Of a stretch of 64,000 nucleotides of DNA, positions 50,466 to 59,443 are shown in pieces. The DNA is taken from positions 83,037-147,036 of the forward strand of contig CAIKKY010000028.1 of assembly GCA_903828145.1 (NCBI GenBank), in the 5' to 3' direction. This stretch comes from an uncultured Hyphomicrobiales bacterium (GTDB lineage Bacteria > Pseudomonadota > Alphaproteobacteria > Rhizobiales > Devosiaceae). The notes beneath the pieces were generated by a model that saw nothing but the letters and a program-made list of their open reading frames with translations, did not search any database and was not told the DNA's origin. The stretch's first letter is position 1, and each line of letters starts with the position of its first letter. Position numbers and translations under genes: made by a program.

Positions 50466-52637
50466 ATGACACTCAAGGCGCAGGACAGGATCGTCGGCGG
50501 GGGCGCGAAAAAACTGCTCTATGCCGCGCGCACCATCGGCGACATGGGCGTTGGCAAGGCCGGTAAGGCCATGGGGTCGCATAATACCTGCAAGGCCTGT
50601 GCCTATGGCATGGGCGGGCAGAAGGGCGGCATGGTCAACGAGCTGGGCGAGTTCCCTTCGGTCTGCAACAAATCGGTGCAGGCGCAATCAACCGATATTC
50701 AGGACGCCATTCCCCAAAGCCAGTTCACCCGTCTGATCAGCGATTTACAGCAGCTTTCCGGCAGGGAAATGGAGCGGCTCGGGCGGCTGGATACCCCGAT
50801 GTACAAGCCCAGGGGTGGCGACCACTATCGCCCGGTAGACTGGGATTGGGCCATCGCGCTGGCCGCTGAGCGGCTCAGGGCCACGGCACCGGCGCGCAGC
50901 CTGTTTTATTCGTCGGGGCGGTCGTCCAACGAGGCGGGGTTCGTGTTCCAGCTGCTGGCGCGGGCCTATGGCACCAACAACATTTCCAACTGCTCGTACT
51001 ATTGCCATCAGGCCACCAGCGAGGGGCTGGCGACGACCATCGGCACAGGGACGGCCACCATCGAACTGGAGGACCTGACCGGGGCCGATTGCATCTTTGT
51101 GATCGGGGCCAATCCGTCGTCCAACCATCCGCGCTTTGTGCATATGCTGAAGGCCTGCCGCGACCGGGGCGGGGACGTGATTGTCATCAATCCGGCAAAA
51201 GAAGCGGGCCTCGTGAAATTCGCCGTGCCGAAAAGCCCGCGCTCGATGCTGACGGGGGGCACCGAGATTGCCTCCTATTATCTGCAGCCGAAAATCGGCT
51301 CGGACATCGCGCTGTTTTACGGCCTCATCAAAACCGTGCTGGCGCTCGGGGCCGAGGACCGCGCGTTCATTGCGGCCCATAGCGTGGGGTTTGAGGGGCT
51401 GAAGGCGCAGATCGAGGGGACCAGCTGGGACGAGATCGAAGCCCGCACCGGGCTTACCCGGGCCGAGATCGAGGCCGTGGGTGCGCGCTATGCCGAGCGG
51501 CAGACTGTCGTCTTTGCCTGGGGCATGGGCATGACCCACCATGAGCATGGGGTGGCCAATGTCGAGGCTATTGCCAATCTGGCGCTCGTGCGTGGCATGG
51601 TGGGACGGCGGTTTGCCGGGCTCTTGCCGCTGCGGGGCCATTCCAACGTGCAGGGCATCGGCACCATTGGGGTCAAGCCGCTGGTGTCCGAGGCGGTGTT
51701 CCGCCGCATGGAAGAGGTGTTTGGCATTACGCTGTCGCGGGCAGCGGGCTACGATACGCTGGCCGGGCTTGAGGCAGCGCAGCGTGGCGCGATCGACGCG
51801 GCCGTACTCATGGGCGGCAATCTTTATGCGGCCACGCCGGATACTGGCTTTGCGGCCGAGGCGCTCGGGGCCATCGGGTTCAAGCTGTATCTGACCACTA
51901 CGCTCAACCGCGGCCATGTGCATGGCCTCGGTGAGGGCGAATGCCTGATCCTGCCGGTGACGGCGCGCGATGAGGAATGGTCGCCCACCACGCAGGAATC
52001 GATGTTCAACTTCGTGCGGCTATCGGACGGCGGCATTACGCGGCACGCCACTGTGCGGCCGGAAACGGTGATCCTTGCGGATCTCGCCACGCAGCTTCTG
52101 CCTGAAAGTCCCATCGATTTTTCGGCGTTCAAGGAACACAGCACCGTGCGGGCGGCGATTGCGCGCATTGTGCCGGGGCTTGAGGCTCTGGCCGATATTG
52201 ATGTCGCCAAAAGGGAATTCCACATCCGGCAGCGCGTGCTGCATGCGCCGAGTTTCGGCACCCAGGACAAGAAGGCGCATTTTGTGCCGGTGCCGCTGCC
52301 GCAGATCAGGGGGCGCTTCACGCTCGCCACCGTGCGGTCGGAAGGGCAGTTCAACTCGATCATCTATGAGGAGACCGACAGCTATCGGCGCAATGCGCCG
52401 CGCGATGCGGTGTTCCTCTCCGACGCCGACATGGCTGCGTTCGGGCTCGGGGATGGCGATCCCGTCACGCTGCAATCGGCGACCGGCCGCTTTGCTGGCC
52501 GTGCCTACCGGTTCGATCTGCCGCAAGGCTCGCTTCTGGCCTATTACCCCGAGGCCAATGTGCTGACCGGCCGGGCCGTCGATGTCCGATCCCGCACCCC
52601 GGCGTTCAAATCCATTGCCGTTGACATTGCGCCCTGA
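50466..52637 (+). CDS. FdhF/YdeP-type molybdopterin oxidoreductase
   Basis: 723 residues of the DMSO-reductase superfamily, close to YdeP. The N terminus has Cys42-x2-Cys45 and Cys67 (TCKACAYGMGG; SVCNKS) instead of the four Cys of a full 4Fe-4S domain. Cofactor-binding stretches follow: YSSGRSSNEAGFVFQLLARAYGTNN, NCSYYCHQAT at the likely molybdenum ligand, VIGANPSSNHPRF, MGGNLYAATPD, and the C-terminal EETDSYRRNAPRDAVFLSDADM. There is no twin-arginine signal, so it is cytosolic. YdeP aids acid resistance in enterics; the reaction is unknown. No FdhD or chaperone is adjacent. Confidence 0.88.
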   Translation: MTLKAQDRIVGGGAKKLLYAARTIGDMGVGKAGKAMGSHNTCKACAYGMGGQKGGMVNELGEFPSVCNKSVQAQSTDIQDAIPQSQFTRLISDLQQLSGREMERLGRLDTPMYKPRGGDHYRPVDWDWAIALAAERLRATAPARSLFYSSGRSSNEAGFVFQLLARAYGTNNISNCSYYCHQATSEGLATTIGTGTATIELEDLTGADCIFVIGANPSSNHPRFVHMLKACRDRGGDVIVINPAKEAGLVKFAVPKSPRSMLTGGTEIASYYLQPKIGSDIALFYGLIKTVLALGAEDRAFIAAHSVGFEGLKAQIEGTSWDEIEARTGLTRAEIEAVGARYAERQTVVFAWGMGMTHHEHGVANVEAIANLALVRGMVGRRFAGLLPLRGHSNVQGIGTIGVKPLVSEAVFRRMEEVFGITLSRAAGYDTLAGLEAAQRGAIDAAVLMGGNLYAATPDTGFAAEALGAIGFKLYLTTTLNRGHVHGLGEGECLILPVTARDEEWSPTTQESMFNFVRLSDGGITRHATVRPETVILADLATQLLPESPIDFSAFKEHSTVRAAIARIVPGLEALADIDVAKREFHIRQRVLHAPSFGTQDKKAHFVPVPLPQIRGRFTLATVRSEGQFNSIIYEETDSYRRNAPRDAVFLSDADMAAFGLGDGDPVTLQSATGRFAGRAYRFDLPQGSLLAYYPEANVLTGRAVDVRSRTPAFKSIAVDIAP

Positions 52638-52686
52638 GGCAACCTGACGCCGCCCCGCGCATTAGGCGGTGTGGGGGAGGGCGCTC

Positions 52687-54450
52687 ATGACCGTCGCTAT
52701 GGGGCTCAGTTTTGCCGTCATCGGGCTCACCATGGTGGGGTTCGTCGCAGGCCAGCTCCGCTATGACCTGGTGGCCGTTCTGGGCTTGCTCTTGGCCATC
52801 GGCCTTGGCCTCGTGCCGGCGCAAGAGGCGTTTTCAGGGTTTTCCGATGACATTGTAATCATCGTGGGCAGCGCGCTGATCGTTTCTGCCGGTGTGTCGC
52901 GATCAGGGATCATGGAAGATCTGGTGCGCCGGATTGCGCCCAATGTGACAAAGCCCCGGCTGCAACTGCTGCTGCTCATTGTGGTGGTGGCGGCGCTTTC
53001 GGCCATTATGAAAAACATCGGTGCTCTGGCGCTGATGATCCCCATTGCCTACCAGATGGCGCGGCGCTCCGGCGTTTCGCCGTCGATGTTCCTGATGCCG
53101 ATGAGCTTTGCGGCGCTTTTGGGCGGGCTCGTGACGCAGGTTGGCACCTCGCCCAACATCATTGTGTCGCGTGTGCGCGAATCGCTGACGGGCGAGCCGT
53201 TCCACATGTTCGATTTCACGGCCTCGGGACTCGCACTCGCCGGGGCGGGGGTAGTGTTCCTCTCGCTGTTTTACTGGCTCCTGCCAGCCCGCCAGCGGGC
53301 CGGTCTGGCGGTCAACGAGGCCATCGAGATCACCAATTATACCACCGAAGCGCTGGTGCTCGAGGGGTCGGCCATTGCCGGCGCAACGGTGGCGGACCTG
53401 CATAAGCTCGCCAATGGCCGCGCCATGGTGACGACCATCCGGTCCGCCGCTGACGCGCGCCGGGTGCCGCTGCCGGATGTGGTGCTGCGGGCCGGCGACC
53501 AGCTGCTGCTCGAAGGCGAGCCCGAGGCGCTCGATCTGATGATCGCGCAGGCCGGGCTCAGGCTCAGGGAACGGGGCGGGGCGGTGGCGAGCGAAGACCA
53601 GACCATTGAGGCCGTCATCGGTCCCGTGTCCCCGCTCAGGGGGCGGACGGCGGCGGAGTACGCGCTCCATGAACGGACGGGGCTGTCGCTCCTTGCCGTC
53701 AGCCGCCGCGAACAGCGGTTTACCGAACGGCTTGGCAATATTGCGCTTGAGGCGGGCGATGTGGTGCTCCTCCGGGGGCCGCGCGCGCGGCTGGGCGAAG
53801 ACCTGCGTGGGCTCGACTGCCTGCCGCTTGCTGACCGCGACCTGAAGCTTGGCTCAGCGCGCAACCGGCTTCTGCCCCTTGGCATTCTGCTCGCGGCCAT
53901 GGCGATTACGGCTGCGGGGCTGGTGCCGGTCGGGGTGGCGTTTTTTGGCGCAGCGGTGCTGATGGTGCTGACGGGCGGTTTGCCAATGGTGGGGCTGTAC
54001 CGCGCGCTCGATGGACCGATCCTGGTCATGCTGGCGGCGCTGATCCCCGTCTCGGATACGCTGCGCACCTCGGGGGCCACGGACCTCATCGCGCATGGAC
54101 TATCAACGCTGGCGGCCACGCTCCCGGCCCATGGGGCGCTGGCGCTGATTCTGGTGTCGGCCATGGCGGTGACGCCGTTTCTCAACAATGCTGCAACCGT
54201 GCTGGTGATGGCGCCGATTGCGGCCAGTTTCGCGGGCGATCTCGGGCTGCGGCCCGAAGCCTTTCTGATGGCGGTGGCCATTGGGGCGGGTTCAGATTTC
54301 CTGACGCCGGTCGGGCACCAGTGCAACACGCTGGTCATGGGATCGGGCGGCTACCGCTTTTCCGACTACTGGCGTCTTGGCCTGCCGCTCAGCATCCTCG
54401 TCATGGTGATTTCGGTGCCGCTCCTGCCTATCCTCTGGCCTTTTCAGTGA
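52687..54450 (+). CDS. SLC13-type anion permease with RCK_C (TrkA-C) domains
   Basis: 587 residues from the ATG at 52687, preceded by GGAGGG. Membrane helices flank a central soluble part (about 205-390) with two TrkA-C/RCK_C units (ALVLEGSAIAGATVADLHKLA; PDVVLRAGDQLLLEGEPEALD; DVVLLRGPRARLGEDL). The signature motifs LVTQVGTSPNIIVSRVRE and the late DFLTPVGHQCNTLVMGSGGY belong to the SLC13 ion-transporter superfamily. It probably moves sulfate or a dicarboxylate with Na+. The ion is not readable. It follows the YdeP gene by 49 bp. Confidence 0.88.
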   Translation: MTVAMGLSFAVIGLTMVGFVAGQLRYDLVAVLGLLLAIGLGLVPAQEAFSGFSDDIVIIVGSALIVSAGVSRSGIMEDLVRRIAPNVTKPRLQLLLLIVVVAALSAIMKNIGALALMIPIAYQMARRSGVSPSMFLMPMSFAALLGGLVTQVGTSPNIIVSRVRESLTGEPFHMFDFTASGLALAGAGVVFLSLFYWLLPARQRAGLAVNEAIEITNYTTEALVLEGSAIAGATVADLHKLANGRAMVTTIRSAADARRVPLPDVVLRAGDQLLLEGEPEALDLMIAQAGLRLRERGGAVASEDQTIEAVIGPVSPLRGRTAAEYALHERTGLSLLAVSRREQRFTERLGNIALEAGDVVLLRGPRARLGEDLRGLDCLPLADRDLKLGSARNRLLPLGILLAAMAITAAGLVPVGVAFFGAAVLMVLTGGLPMVGLYRALDGPILVMLAALIPVSDTLRTSGATDLIAHGLSTLAATLPAHGALALILVSAMAVTPFLNNAATVLVMAPIAASFAGDLGLRPEAFLMAVAIGAGSDFLTPVGHQCNTLVMGSGGYRFSDYWRLGLPLSILVMVISVPLLPILWPFQ

Positions 54451-54520
54451 GCCGGTTGCCCCCCGCGCCCAAAGCTCATAGATAGGCGGCAACGATACCC
54501 CTTTTTTTAAAGAGTGCTCG

Positions 54521-56176
54521 ATGGCCCGCCAGTTCATCTATCACATGCATGGTCTCTCGAAGACCTATTCCTCGGGCAAGAAGGTGCTCGATAACATCCA
54601 TCTGAGCTTCTATCCGGATGCCAAGATCGGCGTGCTCGGCCCCAACGGCTCGGGTAAATCGACCCTGTTGCGCATCATGGCCGGGATCGACACCGACTTT
54701 TCGGGCGAGGCCTGGATCGCTGATGGGGCAAAGATCGGCTATCTGGCGCAGGAACCCGAGCTGGACCCGGCGCTCAACGTGCTCGGCAATGTCATGACCG
54801 GGGTCAAGGAAAAGAAGGCCGTCATCGACCGCTACAACGAGTTGATGATGAACTATTCCGATGAGACCGCCGATGAGGCGACCAAGCTGCAGGACGTGAT
54901 CGATTCCCAGAACCTGTGGGATCTCGAATCGCAGGTTGAAGTCGCGATGGAAGCGCTCGGCTGCCCGGCGGGCGATGCCGATGTCACCACGCTGTCGGGT
55001 GGTGAAAAGCGCCGCGTGGCGCTGTGCGCGCTGCTCCTGTCGCAACCCGATCTGATCCTGCTCGACGAACCGACCAACCATCTCGACGCCGAGACCACGG
55101 CCTGGCTCGAAAAGCATCTGCGCGAATTCCCCGGCGCGGTGCTGATCATCACCCACGACCGCTATTTCCTCGACAATGTGACGGGCTGGATTCTTGAACT
55201 CGATCGCGGCCGCGGCATTCCCTATGAGGGCAATTATTCGGCCTATCTCGACCAGAAATCCAAGCGCTTTGCGCAGGAAGAGCGCGAGGATCAGGCCCGG
55301 CTCAAGGTGCTCAACAGCGAAAAGGACTGGATCAGCCAGTCGCCGCAGGCGCGGCAGGCCAAATCCAAGGCGCGTATTCGGGCCTATGACGAGCTGGTCA
55401 AGATCAACGAGGCGCGCACGCAGTCGACCACCGCGCAGATCATCATTCCGCCGGGCGAACGGCTCGGGCAGAACGTGATCTCGGTTGAGGGTGTGTCGAA
55501 GTCTTACGGCGACCGGCTGCTGATCGACAATCTCAGCTTCAAGCTGCCGCCGGGCGGCATCGTCGGCATCATCGGGCCGAACGGGGTGGGCAAGACCACG
55601 CTGTTCCGCATGTTGACCGGGCAGGAACAGCCCGATAGCGGCGAAATCAGCATCGCTGAGGCGGTGAACATGGGCTATGTCGACCAGAGCCGCGACTCCC
55701 TCGATCCGAACAAGACGGTGTGGGAGGAAATCTCGGGCGGGAATGAAATCCTGCTGCTGGGCAAGCGCGAGATGAATTCGCGCGCCTACACCTCGGCCTT
55801 CAATTTCAAGGGTTCGGACCAGCAGCAGAAGGTCGGCAACCTCTCGGGCGGGCAGCGCAACCGCGTGCACCTCGCCAAGATGCTGAAATCGGGGGCCAAT
55901 GTGCTGCTCCTCGATGAGCCGACCAATGACCTGGATACCGAAACGCTGGCGGCGCTCGAAGAGGCGCTCGAAGAATTCGCCGGTTGCGCCGTGGTCATCA
56001 GCCACGATCGCATGTTCCTTGATCGGCTGGCGACGCACATGCTGGCCTATGAGGGCGACAGCCATTTCGAGTGGTTCGAAGGCAATTTCGCGGACTATGA
56101 GGCGGACAAAATCCGCCGGCTGGGGGCGGATTCCGTCAACCCCAAGCGCGTGACCTACAAGCGCCTGACGCGCTGA
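54521..56176 (+). CDS. ettA: Energy-dependent translational throttle protein EttA
   Basis: 551 residues, ABC-F family with two ATPase domains and no membrane part. Domain 1 has GPNGSGKSTLL and LSGGEKRRVALCALLLSQPD with LLDEPTNHLD; domain 2 has GPNGVGKTTLF, LSGGQRNRVHLAKML and LLDEPTNDLD. The arm after the first ATPase and the linker (NAV-like RLKVLNSEKDWISQSPQARQ) fit EttA. It binds the ribosomal E site and gates elongation by energy state. Confidence 0.93.
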   Translation: MARQFIYHMHGLSKTYSSGKKVLDNIHLSFYPDAKIGVLGPNGSGKSTLLRIMAGIDTDFSGEAWIADGAKIGYLAQEPELDPALNVLGNVMTGVKEKKAVIDRYNELMMNYSDETADEATKLQDVIDSQNLWDLESQVEVAMEALGCPAGDADVTTLSGGEKRRVALCALLLSQPDLILLDEPTNHLDAETTAWLEKHLREFPGAVLIITHDRYFLDNVTGWILELDRGRGIPYEGNYSAYLDQKSKRFAQEEREDQARLKVLNSEKDWISQSPQARQAKSKARIRAYDELVKINEARTQSTTAQIIIPPGERLGQNVISVEGVSKSYGDRLLIDNLSFKLPPGGIVGIIGPNGVGKTTLFRMLTGQEQPDSGEISIAEAVNMGYVDQSRDSLDPNKTVWEEISGGNEILLLGKREMNSRAYTSAFNFKGSDQQQKVGNLSGGQRNRVHLAKMLKSGANVLLLDEPTNDLDTETLAALEEALEEFAGCAVVISHDRMFLDRLATHMLAYEGDSHFEWFEGNFADYEADKIRRLGADSVNPKRVTYKRLTR

Positions 56177-56230
56177 GTGCGGGCGGGGCGCGACCCCGCC
56201 TGTTTCTGACCCTCTTGTGGAGCCCGTGCC

Positions 56231-57076
56231 ATGGCCGCCCCTTTTGAAATTGCCTTTGATGGCGCGTTGATCCGGGGCGAAGCCGATGGCTTTGGCCTGC
56301 CGGTGGTGTTCCTGCATGCCGAATGCGCTGACCGGCGCATGTGGGGCGCGCAGATGGAGCTTCTCGCTGCCGAGGGCTACCATGTCATGAGCTACGACCG
56401 CCGCGGCTTTGGCGCGACCGAAAGCGAAGACGCGCCGTTCAACGCGCTGATCGATCTCGAAACCGTGCTCGATCAGCTCAGCCTGCACGCCGTGGTGCTG
56501 GTGGGCTGCGGGGAGGGGGGCGCGCTGGCGCTCGATTTCGCGCTCGATCACCCCGAACGCACGGTGGGGCTCATTCTCGTGGGCACCACCGTGACCGGCG
56601 AAGATCCGCCGGAATTCCCTGATGAAGCGATCGATCTGGAAGACGCGCTCGATTATGCGGCGGCGCGTGGCCATATGGATACGGTCAACCGGATTGAGGC
56701 GCATCTCTATCTCGATGGGCCCCTGTCGGAATCGGGCCGGGTAAGCGGCGAGGTCCGCGATCTGTTCCTGGATATGAACGGCATTGCGCTCAACCACGCC
56801 GATCTCACCGATGAGGAAGAGCGGGACCCCGCCTGGACGAGCCTCGGCGCGGTATCGGCACCGACCCTGCTGGTCGTTGGCGAACTCGATTTCCCCGATA
56901 CCGTTGCGCTCCATGAAAATCTGTCTGAGGAACTCGAGACCGCCTTTGCGGTCGTGCTCGAGGATTGCGCGCGCCTCGCGCCGCTTGAGGACCCGGACCT
57001 CTTCAACCCGCTGCTGCTTGAATATCTCGAAGCGATTTCGGGGCAGGCGGACGACGAGGACGAAGCGGAGGCCTGA
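56231..57076 (+). CDS. Alpha/beta-hydrolase-fold protein lacking the catalytic Ser and His
   Basis: 281 residues. The fold is clear: VVFLHAECADRRMWGAQMELL, YDRRGFGATES, and ALDFALDHPERTVGLILVGTT. At the nucleophile elbow the usual GxSxG reads G92-C-G94-E-G, so Gly replaces Ser. The acid remains in LLVVGELDFPDTV, but the usual GH of the His loop is A247-R248 (DCARLAPLEDP). It is thus probably not a hydrolase; a binding or regulatory role is more likely. It follows ettA by 54 bp on the same strand. Cys93 beside the elbow is not at the usual position. Confidence 0.78.
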   Translation: MAAPFEIAFDGALIRGEADGFGLPVVFLHAECADRRMWGAQMELLAAEGYHVMSYDRRGFGATESEDAPFNALIDLETVLDQLSLHAVVLVGCGEGGALALDFALDHPERTVGLILVGTTVTGEDPPEFPDEAIDLEDALDYAAARGHMDTVNRIEAHLYLDGPLSESGRVSGEVRDLFLDMNGIALNHADLTDEEERDPAWTSLGAVSAPTLLVVGELDFPDTVALHENLSEELETAFAVVLEDCARLAPLEDPDLFNPLLLEYLEAISGQADDEDEAEA

Positions 57077-57206
57077 GCGGCTTCGGCGTAAGGTTTTGTC
57101 GCATGGCGACCTGGGGTGAATTCCGGGTGGTCGGCCTCCCACCCGGCTGGTAAGAGAGGCGCGATTTCCGGCCCTATCGCGCCGGAGCGCCTGAAAGGCC
57201 CTGGTT

Positions 57207-58118
57207 TTGTCCGTTCTGTCCACTCAGCCGACCCGCACCGAGACCGGTCTTGGTGCCGGCCTCATCGCCTATGTGCTCTGGGGCTTTCTGCCCCTGCTGT
57301 TCGAGCTGCTGCGCAGCGTTGGCGCTGAGACGCTGGTGGCCGGTCGCACGCTGTTCGCGCTTTTGTTTGTCGGCGCTGTGTTGGTCATTTGGGGCCGCAT
57401 GGCCGAGGTGCGCGCGGTACTGACAAACGGCCGGATGGTGCGGAGCCTCATGCTGGCGGCCCTGTTCCTTGCAGCCAACTGGCTGATCTATGTCTATGCC
57501 GTGGATACCGATCAGGTGCTTGAGGCGAGCTTCGGCTATTTCATCAATCCCATGGTCAATGTGGCCCTGGGGATGCTGTTCCTTGGCGAAAAGCTCAACC
57601 GCTGGCAGGCGCTCGCTGTGGCGATTGCGCTCGTGGCCCTTGGCGTTCAGGCGCTTGGCCTTGGGCACATTCCGGTCATCGCGCTGGGGCTCGCCGTCAG
57701 CTTTGCGCTCTATGGCTTCATCCGCAAGACGGCGCCGACCAGCTCGGCGGTTGGGCTGTTTGTTGAAACCCTGCTGCTGAGCCCGATTGCAGCGCTCTAC
57801 CTCCTGGTGCATTTCGCGGTCGGCCATGCCGCGTTTGACATGGGCACGCTGTGGCTCCTCGCGCTGACGGGACCGGCCACGGCCGTGCCGCTTCTGGCCT
57901 TTGCCTTTGCAGTGCAGCGGCTCACCCTCACCAGCATCGGCATGCTGCAATATATCGCGCCGTCGATTGCCTTTCTGCTCGCGGCCACGGTGCTGGGCGA
58001 ACCGCTCAACCCGCTGCGGCTCATCAGCTTCGGGCTGATCTGGCTGTCGCTCGTCGTTTACACCGCCGATTCTTTCGTGCGGCGACGGCGCGCAGCGCTG
58101 GCCACACAGGGCGTTTGA
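57207..58118 (+). CDS. rarD: RarD-type EamA drug/metabolite transporter
   Basis: 303 residues, ten helices in two EamA halves. It starts at a TTG with TGAAAGG 8 bp upstream; GAGLIAYVLWGFLPLLFELL is the RarD-type first helix. The WLIYVYAVDTDQVLEASFGYFINP stretch is specific for RarD (YffH/RarD group). It is a membrane transporter whose substrate is unknown; chloramphenicol sensitivity gave the name in enterics. Single-gene unit. Confidence 0.88.
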   Translation: MSVLSTQPTRTETGLGAGLIAYVLWGFLPLLFELLRSVGAETLVAGRTLFALLFVGAVLVIWGRMAEVRAVLTNGRMVRSLMLAALFLAANWLIYVYAVDTDQVLEASFGYFINPMVNVALGMLFLGEKLNRWQALAVAIALVALGVQALGLGHIPVIALGLAVSFALYGFIRKTAPTSSAVGLFVETLLLSPIAALYLLVHFAVGHAAFDMGTLWLLALTGPATAVPLLAFAFAVQRLTLTSIGMLQYIAPSIAFLLAATVLGEPLNPLRLISFGLIWLSLVVYTADSFVRRRRAALATQGV

Positions 58119-58182
58119 CCGTCCGCGCAATCGATACAATTTTACACAAATGCCGCCGCTGCGCTTTAGCCGCGGGCATGGC

Positions 58183-58219
58183 TTTGTCCCTAGGGTGGAC
58201 CCTGCGACTTGGGGACAAA
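58183..58219 (+). promoter_or_regulatory. Leader hairpin near the ribosome site of the DUF2336 gene
   Basis: TTTGTCCC (58183-58190) pairs with GGGACAAA (58212-58219), and an inner AGGGT/ACCCT (58192-58203) can pair too. The right arm reaches the AAAGGGGA ribosome site, 10 bp from the ATG at 58230. It may tune translation of that gene. Confidence 0.5.
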
Positions 58220-58229
58220 GGGGACTGGA

Positions 58230-59339
58230 ATGCTACTGAGGATCGCAGAAGATTATCGACGGGGGGGCGGGCATCGCGTCCTTGGCACTGAAACCGAGAC
58301 ACAGGCCCGCGACCAGCTGTTCCGCCATGTGGCGCAGCTTTATGCCAATATCGTCGAGGGCATCGACGGCGAACAGGACGCGCAATATGACGATGTGCTG
58401 TGCTCACTCGCCGATCTCGTGGAAGACGAGGCCCGGGCCTATATTGCCCGCATCCTGACGCCGCTCGATCATGCGCCCCATAATGTGGTGCTGCGGCTGG
58501 CGCGGGATTCCATCGAGGTGGCGCGGCCGCTGCTCGAGTTTTCCAATCATCTGTCGGAAAATGATCTCGTCGAGATCGCCACGCATTATTCGGACGACCA
58601 CCGCCACGCTATTGCCGGGCGTATGGTGGTGGGCGACCGCATCAGCCAGGCGATTGCCCGGCACGGCGGCGCGACGTCAATCCAGCGGCTCGTCCGCAAT
58701 AGCGGGGCCGAACTCAGCAAGGAGACGCTGGCGCGGCTCGCCCAGCGCGCCCGGTCTGACGAGGCCCTGGCTATGGAATTGCGCGGGCGTCAGGATATCG
58801 ACTGGTCGGTGGTGCGCGGGCAGGTCGAAGAGGCCGGACGCGCGATTCTCGGCCGGGTGGCGGCGCAGGCGAATGGGCAGGGACCAGGCGGTGCGGCGGA
58901 GAAGGTCGCGACTCTCGTGTTCAATCGGCTGCGGAGCCGCGCCGGGTTTTCGAGCAAGGAATGGGCGCTCGCCTATAATCAGGTCAAGGCGCTGTCTGAC
59001 CGTAACCAGCTCGATGATCGGGCCATCACCCGCTTTGCCCGCTTCGGCTATGGCCACCATTCGGCGGCAGCGCTGGCGGTGAAGCTGGCCATCGCCCCCG
59101 AGCATGTCATCAAGTGGCTGGCGGCGCAGGATTATGATGCGGTGGCGGTGGCGCTCAAGGCCATGGGGGTCGCCAATGGGCTGGTGGAACCTATCATCGC
59201 CAGCCTGCCCTGGCGCGACATCCCGGACCGCGCGTCTATCGGCTGGGCGGTAAACCGCTTCCAGACACTCGATGCGGCCTCGGTCGACGGACTTGTCGGG
59301 GCCTGGCGCAGCCAGACCAGCCAACGCAATTCAGCTTAG
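58230..59339 (+). CDS. DUF2336 protein
   Basis: 369 residues from the ATG at 58230 (AAAGGGGA upstream). All-helical, with HEAT-like repeats: VLCSLADLVEDEARAYIARILTPLDHAPHNVVLRLARD, RPLLEFSNHLSENDLVEIATHYSDDHRHAIAGR and TSIQRLVRNSGAELSKETLARL. This layout matches alphaproteobacterial DUF2336 proteins, whose function is unknown. There is no signal peptide or enzyme motif. It stands alone between rarD and a convergent gene. Confidence 0.83.
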   Translation: MLLRIAEDYRRGGGHRVLGTETETQARDQLFRHVAQLYANIVEGIDGEQDAQYDDVLCSLADLVEDEARAYIARILTPLDHAPHNVVLRLARDSIEVARPLLEFSNHLSENDLVEIATHYSDDHRHAIAGRMVVGDRISQAIARHGGATSIQRLVRNSGAELSKETLARLAQRARSDEALAMELRGRQDIDWSVVRGQVEEAGRAILGRVAAQANGQGPGGAAEKVATLVFNRLRSRAGFSSKEWALAYNQVKALSDRNQLDDRAITRFARFGYGHHSAAALAVKLAIAPEHVIKWLAAQDYDAVAVALKAMGVANGLVEPIIASLPWRDIPDRASIGWAVNRFQTLDAASVDGLVGAWRSQTSQRNSA

Positions 59340-59405
59340 CGACCAGGGTCACGGGCCCCAGTCCCCACTGAGCTTCGCACGCTCCCCGTGATCGGTCGCT
59401 ATCAG

Positions 59406-59437
59406 CGGGCCGGTCTCCCTCACAGGAGATCGGCCCG
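59406..59437. terminator. Hairpin between the convergent DUF2336 and YcjF-type genes
   Basis: CGGGCCGGTCTCC pairs with GGAGATCGGCCCG (one G-U position) over a six-base loop. It lies between two convergent stops, so it may end both transcripts, although the flanking T-runs are weak. Confidence 0.6.
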
Positions 59438-59443
59438 TATTCA

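Noticed and set aside
54476..57223. A 915-codon open frame on the minus strand opposite ettA and the hydrolase-like gene
   Set aside because: It spans two well-supported plus-strand genes and their gap. Its protein is rich in Arg, His and Gly with no family sequence, as expected of a GC-rich antisense frame.
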